DNA from: Lentzea aerocolonigenes
GTDB taxonomy: Bacteria; Actinomycetota; Actinomycetes; Mycobacteriales; Pseudonocardiaceae
Length of the DNA: 55,351 nt
Direction of reading: 5' to 3'
NCBI RefSeq assembly: GCF_000955955.1
Contig: NZ_JYJG01000122.1
Span: forward strand, 1-55,351
Position numbers and translations under genes: made by a program. The notes under the pieces were generated by a model. It was given only the letters and a program-made list of their open reading frames with translations, was not told the DNA's origin and did no database searches. Positions 51,593 to 55,351 of this stretch are shown in pieces. The first letter of the stretch is position 1; each line of letters opens with the position of its first letter.

Positions 51593-52357
51593 ATGATCGA
51601 CGCCACCGACTGGGTCCGGCTGCTGATCGTCTGCGTCCTCTTCACGGTCGCCGCCGGCGCGATCGCCTGGGCCACGGGCCTCACCACCCCGAAGCCGTTC
51701 CTCAAGGCGGCAGCGAGAGCGGTGGCACAGCTCGCCGCCGTCAGCGCCGTGATCACGCTCGTGCTCAACCACCTCGGCCTGACCGGAGCCTTCCTCGCCC
51801 TGATGGCGATCGTGGCCACCGCGACCTCGGCCCGCCGCACCGGGACCGGCTGGAAAGGCACGTGGGTGGCCGTGGCCATCCTGATCGGCTCCGTGCCCGC
51901 GCTCGCCCTGCTGATCCTCATCGGACTGCTCCCGGTGAAGGGCATCGCGCTGATCCCCGTCGGCGGCATCCTGATCGGCGGCGCGATGACCGCGACCACG
52001 CTCTCGACCAGACGAGCGCTCGACACCCTCAACGACCGCCACGGCGAGTACGAGGCCGCCCTCGCGTTGGGCTTCATGGAACCGACAGCGGTGAGGTTCC
52101 TCGTCAGGCAACCCGCGGCCGAGGCGTTGCTGCCGCCGCTCGACCAGACCAGGACGGTCGGGCTTGTCACCCTTCCGGGTGCTTTTGTCGGCATGCTCCT
52201 CGGAGGGGCTCCCGTTTGGCAGGCCGGCGCACTACAACTCGTGGTCCTGCTCGCGTTGCTCGCGGTGGAGGTGGCGGCGGTCGCCACGGTGGTCGAGCTG
52301 GTCGCGAGGGGCCTGATCAGGAGGGCTTCCCACGGAAGCGAAGTTAGGCTAACCTAA
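51593..52357 (+). CDS. fetB: FetB-type ABC permease (UPF0014)
   Basis: 254 residues, about 7 membrane helices. Characteristic RAVAQLAAVSAVI, STRRALDTLNDRHGEYEAALALGFM and LLPPLDQTRTVGLVTLPGAFVGMLLGGAPVWQAG of the FetB/YbbM family. In E. coli FetB works with the ATPase FetA in iron export and peroxide resistance. No FetA-type ATPase gene is adjacent here. It starts 9 bp after DUF2530, so the two are co-transcribed. Confidence 0.88.
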   Translation: MIDATDWVRLLIVCVLFTVAAGAIAWATGLTTPKPFLKAAARAVAQLAAVSAVITLVLNHLGLTGAFLALMAIVATATSARRTGTGWKGTWVAVAILIGSVPALALLILIGLLPVKGIALIPVGGILIGGAMTATTLSTRRALDTLNDRHGEYEAALALGFMEPTAVRFLVRQPAAEALLPPLDQTRTVGLVTLPGAFVGMLLGGAPVWQAGALQLVVLLALLAVEVAAVATVVELVARGLIRRASHGSEVRLT

Positions 52358-52400
52358 GTCCCGTCGCTTCGTGGTGGGAGCGGCAGTCAGTTCGGGAACG

Positions 52401-52438
52401 GACGAGGCCCCCGCTCTGGGCAGAGCGGGGGCCTCGTC
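52401..52438. terminator. Bidirectional terminator hairpin
   Basis: A perfect 17-bp stem (52401-52417 with 52422-52438) closed by a GGGC loop, between the convergent fetB and superoxide dismutase genes. Confidence 0.88.
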
Positions 52439-52485
52439 GTATCCGGCGACGGGGAGGCTTTGTCGGAGCACCCACCGCCGAAGAA

Positions 52486-53106
52486 TCAGAGCTGCAGGCC
52501 GTTCTGGCCGGCGCGCGCGGCCTCGAAGCGAGCCGAGACGTCGTCCCAGTTCACGACGTTCCACAGCGCCGAGATGTAGTCGGCCTTCAGGTTGCGGTAC
52601 TGCAGGTAGTACGCGTGCTCCCAGATGTCGAACGCGAGCAGCGGCGTGGTCGCGATCGACAGGTTCGAGTGGTGGTCCTTGAGCTGCAGCGTGACCAGCT
52701 TCTGGCCGATCGGCTCCCACGCGAGGATGCCCCAGCCGGAACCCTGGATGGAGGACGCGGCTGCGTTGAGCTGACCGCGGAACTTGTCGAACGAGCCGAA
52801 GTGCTCGTCGATCGCGGCAGCGAGCTCGCCCACCGGCTTGTCGCCGCCGTTGGGTGAGAGGTTCTTCCACCACACCTGGTGCAGCGCATGGCCGGCCAGG
52901 TGGAACGCCAGCGTGGTCTCGAGGCCGACGATCGAGCCGAACGACTCCTTGTCGCGGGCTTCCTCGATCTGCTCCAGCGTGTCGTTCGCGCCCTTCACGT
53001 AGGCCGCGTGGTGCTTGCCGTGGTGCAGCTCGTTGATCTCACCGATGATCGCCGGCTCGAGGTCGCCGTAGTCGTAGTCGAGATCCGGCAGCACGTACTG
53101 GGCCAT
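52486..53106 (-). CDS. Fe/Mn superoxide dismutase
   Basis: 206 residues. Metal ligands: His28 in [16 protein letters not shown], His76 in [12 protein letters not shown], and Asp and His in [27 protein letters not shown] carries the active-site Gln in the C-terminal domain position usual for Mn-type enzymes, but metal choice cannot be settled from sequence. ATG 53106 follows GGGGAGA. The promoter region carries a Nur/Fur-type box at 53137. Divergent from the ABC-F gene. Confidence 0.96.
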   Translation of the reverse strand: MAQYVLPDLDYDYGDLEPAIIGEINELHHGKHHAAYVKGANDTLEQIEEARDKESFGSIVGLETTLAFHLAGHALHQVWWKNLSPNGGDKPVGELAAAIDEHFGSFDKFRGQLNAAASSIQGSGWGILAWEPIGQKLVTLQLKDHHSNLSIATTPLLAFDIWEHAYYLQYRNLKADYISALWNVVNWDDVSARFEAARAGQNGLQL

Positions 53107-53136
53107 GACATCTCCCCATTTGCAATCTCTTGGTAC

Positions 53137-53153
53137 TTGCAACTTACTAGCAA
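53137..53153. promoter_or_regulatory. Nur/Fur-type box before superoxide dismutase gene
   Basis: TTGCAA-CTTAC-TAGCAA matches tTGCaA-N5-ttGCAA with one deviation. A third TTGCAA at 53120-53125 lies closer to the start. Compare the box at 39281 before mntH. Nur represses the Fe-type sodF in Streptomyces. Confidence 0.6.
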
Positions 53154-53184
53154 CAAGGTCGAGTTAACCAGTTGCGAGGGCACG

Positions 53185-53190
53185 TACCGT
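53185..53190 (+). promoter_or_regulatory. -10 element of ABC-F gene
   Basis: TACCGT 7 bases before GTG 53198, without a ribosome binding site. Confidence 0.45.
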
Positions 53191-53197
53191 CGAAAGC

Positions 53198-54850
53198 GTG
53201 TCCGTGCTGACAGCCAGGAATATTTCGCTGTCGTTCGGTCCGAGGACCGTGATCTCGGAGGTTGATTTCGATGTTTCGCCTGGTGACCGCGTCGGTCTGA
53301 TCGCGCCCAACGGTGTCGGCAAGTCGACTTTGCTCCGGCTGCTGTCCGGTGAGCTGCGACCCGAGACCGGATCTGTCTCATGCACCGGAACCGTCGCGCA
53401 CCTGACGCAGGAGACCCTCCACCATGCTGGAGAGTCGCTGCGGGACCACCTCGCGCGCAGAACGGGTGTCGCCGAAGCCGAGAACTGGTTGCAGCGCGCG
53501 GCCGAAGCGCTCGGTAGAGGAGAAGGCGAGGACTACCCGGACGCGCTCGATCACTGGACCGCCATCGGCGCCGGTGACTTCGGCGAACGCGCGGACGCGG
53601 TGTGCGAACGCCTCGGCCTGCAGGCCGACCTGCTCGACGGACGGGCGTCCGACGAGCTGTCCGGTGGCCAGCAGGCGCGGCTGCGGCTCGCGGCGGTGTT
53701 GCTGACGCGCGCGGACGTGTTGCTGCTCGACGAGCCGACGAACGACCTCGACGGCACCGGACTGGAACTCCTGGAGTCCCACGTGCAGGGGTATGCGGGC
53801 GCGATCGTGCTGGTGAGCCACGACCGGGAGTTCCTGGCGCGCACCACGACCGCGATCGCCGAGCTCGACGAGTTCTCGCACAAGCTGACGGTGTTCGGTG
53901 GGGGCTGGGACGCGTACGTCGACGAGAAGGCGAACGCGGGCCGGCGCGCGCAGGAGGAGTACGACGCGTACGCGGCCAAGCGCGACTCGCTGACCCAGCG
54001 CAGCCGGCAGGTCAAGGAGTGGTCGCGCAAGGGCGTGCGGCGGGCGACGAGTGCCAAGGCGCACAACGACGAGCCGGACAGGAACGTCCGTGCCGGGCGG
54101 GTGCGGGCAGCGGAGAACCTGACCGCCAAAGCGTCCGTTGTGGACCGTCAGCTGGACCGGCTGGAGGAGGTCGAGGAACCGCGCGAGGCGTGGCAACTGC
54201 GGCTCACCCTGCCGTCGGCCGGGCGGGGCAGCTCGGTCGCGTTCACGTTGCGCCACGCGGTGGTCAGCCGCGGCGACGTGACGCTCGGGCCGATCGACCT
54301 CACGATCGGTGCGGGCGAGCGGTGGCGGATCACCGGACCGAACGGATCGGGCAAGTCGACGTTGCTCGGCGCGTTGCTGGGCCGGATCCCGCTGCGCGAG
54401 GGTGATCGTTCGATCGGGCCGGGCGTGGTGGTCGGCGAGGTCGACCAGCTGCGGGCCGAGTTCGCTTCGGACGAACCTGCACTGCGGATCGTGGCCGATT
54501 CGACGGGGCTGCAGGACGTCGAGGTGCGCACGCTGCTCGCGAAGTTCCGGCTGGGCGCGGACGCCGTGCTGCGGCCGGCGCGCGAGCTGTCGCCGGGTGA
54601 ACGAACGCGCGCGGGATTGGCCCTGCTGCAAGCTCGCGGAACGACGTGTTTGGTTCTCGACGAACCTACGAACCATCTCGATCTGCCGGCGATCGAACAA
54701 CTGGAACAAGCGCTCGACAATTACGAAGGAACGTTGTTGCTGGTCACGCACGATCGGCGGCTCGCTTCGGCCGTGCGGGTGGATCACGAGATCAACGTGC
54801 GCGACCTCCTCACGTTTCCTCGTGTTAAGGGTGGAAGATATGAGCCATGA
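53198..54850 (+). CDS. ABC-F family ATPase (ribosome-associated)
   Basis: 550 residues with two nucleotide-binding domains and no membrane helices. NBD1: Walker A APNGVGKSTLL (about 37-47), signature LSGGQQARLRLAAVLL, Walker B DVLLLDEPTNDLD. Charged coiled linker (about 235-340). NBD2: Walker A GPNGSGKSTLLGALL, signature LSPGERTRAGLALL, Walker B CLVLDEPTNHLD. ABC-F proteins act on the ribosome, either as translation factors or as antibiotic-protection proteins; which one applies is open. Its stop overlaps the following gene by 4 bp. Confidence 0.93.
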   Translation: MSVLTARNISLSFGPRTVISEVDFDVSPGDRVGLIAPNGVGKSTLLRLLSGELRPETGSVSCTGTVAHLTQETLHHAGESLRDHLARRTGVAEAENWLQRAAEALGRGEGEDYPDALDHWTAIGAGDFGERADAVCERLGLQADLLDGRASDELSGGQQARLRLAAVLLTRADVLLLDEPTNDLDGTGLELLESHVQGYAGAIVLVSHDREFLARTTTAIAELDEFSHKLTVFGGGWDAYVDEKANAGRRAQEEYDAYAAKRDSLTQRSRQVKEWSRKGVRRATSAKAHNDEPDRNVRAGRVRAAENLTAKASVVDRQLDRLEEVEEPREAWQLRLTLPSAGRGSSVAFTLRHAVVSRGDVTLGPIDLTIGAGERWRITGPNGSGKSTLLGALLGRIPLREGDRSIGPGVVVGEVDQLRAEFASDEPALRIVADSTGLQDVEVRTLLAKFRLGADAVLRPARELSPGERTRAGLALLQARGTTCLVLDEPTNHLDLPAIEQLEQALDNYEGTLLLVTHDRRLASAVRVDHEINVRDLLTFPRVKGGRYEP

Positions 54851-55257
54851 CCACCGAGGAGGACTGGCCGGTCGAACAGACCTGGTCGATGCGCAACACC
54901 CACTGGCATGCCTATGTGGAACACACGTCGCTCGACCACGCGTCCCCTCGGCAGGTCCGGCTCGAGCGCACGCCTGAGGAAGTGCTGACGTCGCCGGCCG
55001 AGGTGGCGGCGTGGCTGGAGGTCAACCTCCGCAGCGCCACCCGGCCGGAGGAGACCGGCAAGAAGCGCGTGAAGGACGAGCGCGACTTCACCGACTCGAA
55101 CCGCGTGCACGCGTCGCTGGCCTCGCGCGGTGAGTCGATCTACACGGGCGTGAAGGGCGAGCTCACGCTGGCCGTCGAGGCGGTGACGCCGGACGAGTGC
55201 CGCACTTCGCACGACGGTGCGGACGTTGCGCCCTTGAAGTCGGGTCGCCGCCGCTAG
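54847..55257 (+). CDS. Hypothetical protein coupled to ABC-F gene
   Basis: 136 residues, soluble and polar: TEEDWPVEQTWSMRNTHWHAYVEHTSLDHASPRQVRLERTPEEVLT, PAEVAAWLEVNLRSATRPEE, KRVKDERDFTDSNRVHASLASRGESIYTGVKG. No domain is recognised. The ATG overlaps the ABC-F stop (ATGA), suggesting linked production. Confidence 0.75.
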   Translation: MTTEEDWPVEQTWSMRNTHWHAYVEHTSLDHASPRQVRLERTPEEVLTSPAEVAAWLEVNLRSATRPEETGKKRVKDERDFTDSNRVHASLASRGESIYTGVKGELTLAVEAVTPDECRTSHDGADVAPLKSGRRR

Positions 55258-55290
55258 ATCGACCCTCAGAACGTGCTCTGGGGGAGTTTC

Positions 55291-55341
55291 GTGAGGTTCG
55301 TGCAGTTCGACGAAGTCGGCGGAACGCGTCTAGACGGTTGA
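55291..55341 (+). pseudogene. Possible 5' remnant of an NADPH:quinone reductase-like gene
   Basis: A GTG behind GGGGGAG opens VRFVQFDEVGGTRLDG and stops after 16 codons. The first 11 residues resemble the start of zinc-independent quinone reductases (MRxVxFxExGGPEVL), and the match breaks at the Gly-Gly. It may be a remnant after a deletion, or chance. The rest of 55258-55351 shows nothing else. Confidence 0.25.
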
Positions 55342-55351
55342 TTCCAAGGGT

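Overview
The window is high-GC DNA (third codon positions nearly all G or C, many GTG starts, 4-bp ATGA/GTGA gene overlaps, leaderless-type promoters, a conservon, an Rpf protein, LppU-type proteins). This points to a filamentous actinomycete, most likely of the Pseudonocardiaceae (Lentzea/Saccharothrix/Actinosynnema-like). That placement is inference from gene content, not a database match. From memory, the core gene order resembles the Mycobacterium tuberculosis Rv0861c-Rv0880 neighbourhood: xpb/ercc3, Rv0862c-type helicase-associated protein, small Rv0863-type protein, moaC, mog, moaE, rpfA, moaD, moaA, YccF protein, cold-shock protein, DUF2771 lipoprotein, MFS, DUF3027, DUF2530, MarR. The rest reads as lineage-specific insertions into this old block.

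1-3.1 kb: a decaying phosphonate locus. An intact TIGR03364-type FAD oxidoreductase and a divergent GntR regulator face each other across two matching operators. The phosphonatase-like gene is frameshifted. The transporter genes phnD and phnE survive only as fragments, with two phnD segments inverted in place. 3.1-5.2 kb: a hypothetical protein and the XPB helicase. 5.3-8.2 kb: four tandem LppU-like membrane-anchored proteins, each with a duplicated four-cysteine ectodomain. 8.3-14.9 kb: an orphan NitT/TauT-type binding lipoprotein, divergent from a four-gene conservon (nitrate-sensor-type kinase, roadblock protein, DUF742, GTPase). 15-21.2 kb: a secreted protein, the helicase-associated protein, a small conserved protein, malic enzyme and moaC-mog-moaE. 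21.3-22.2 kb: an Rpf/LysM protein with a perfect CRP/GlxR site and a tentative c-di-AMP riboswitch.

22.4-29.6 kb: three tandem regulators with an SARP-type winged helix, NB-ARC and TPR but no BTAD domain, sitting between the two halves of the molybdopterin gene set. 29.6-36.7 kb: moaD-moaA, a MarR/HAD pair, soxR with a textbook SoxR box and its reductase target, a metallophosphatase, an acyl-CoA ligase and a VOC protein. 36.7-44.6 kb: YccF, an oxidoreductase, an Nramp transporter, TetR, HAD, cold-shock and HD proteins, a frameshifted DUF2771 lipoprotein, MFS and glutaminyl cyclase. 44.6-55.3 kb: DUF3027 coupled to a sacsin-like GHKL protein, MarR-MFS, a purine permease, DUF2530, FetB, superoxide dismutase, an ABC-F protein and a hypothetical protein.

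Themes linking genes: metal and oxidative stress (SoxR box; Nur/Fur-type boxes in front of both the Nramp and superoxide dismutase genes; FetB), molybdenum cofactor synthesis, and signalling at the cell surface (LppU set, binding protein, conservon). I saw no tRNA, rRNA, CRISPR array, transposase or integrase. The only stretches over 300 bp without a gene are 9248-9625 and 21949-22374; both are described in the feature list.
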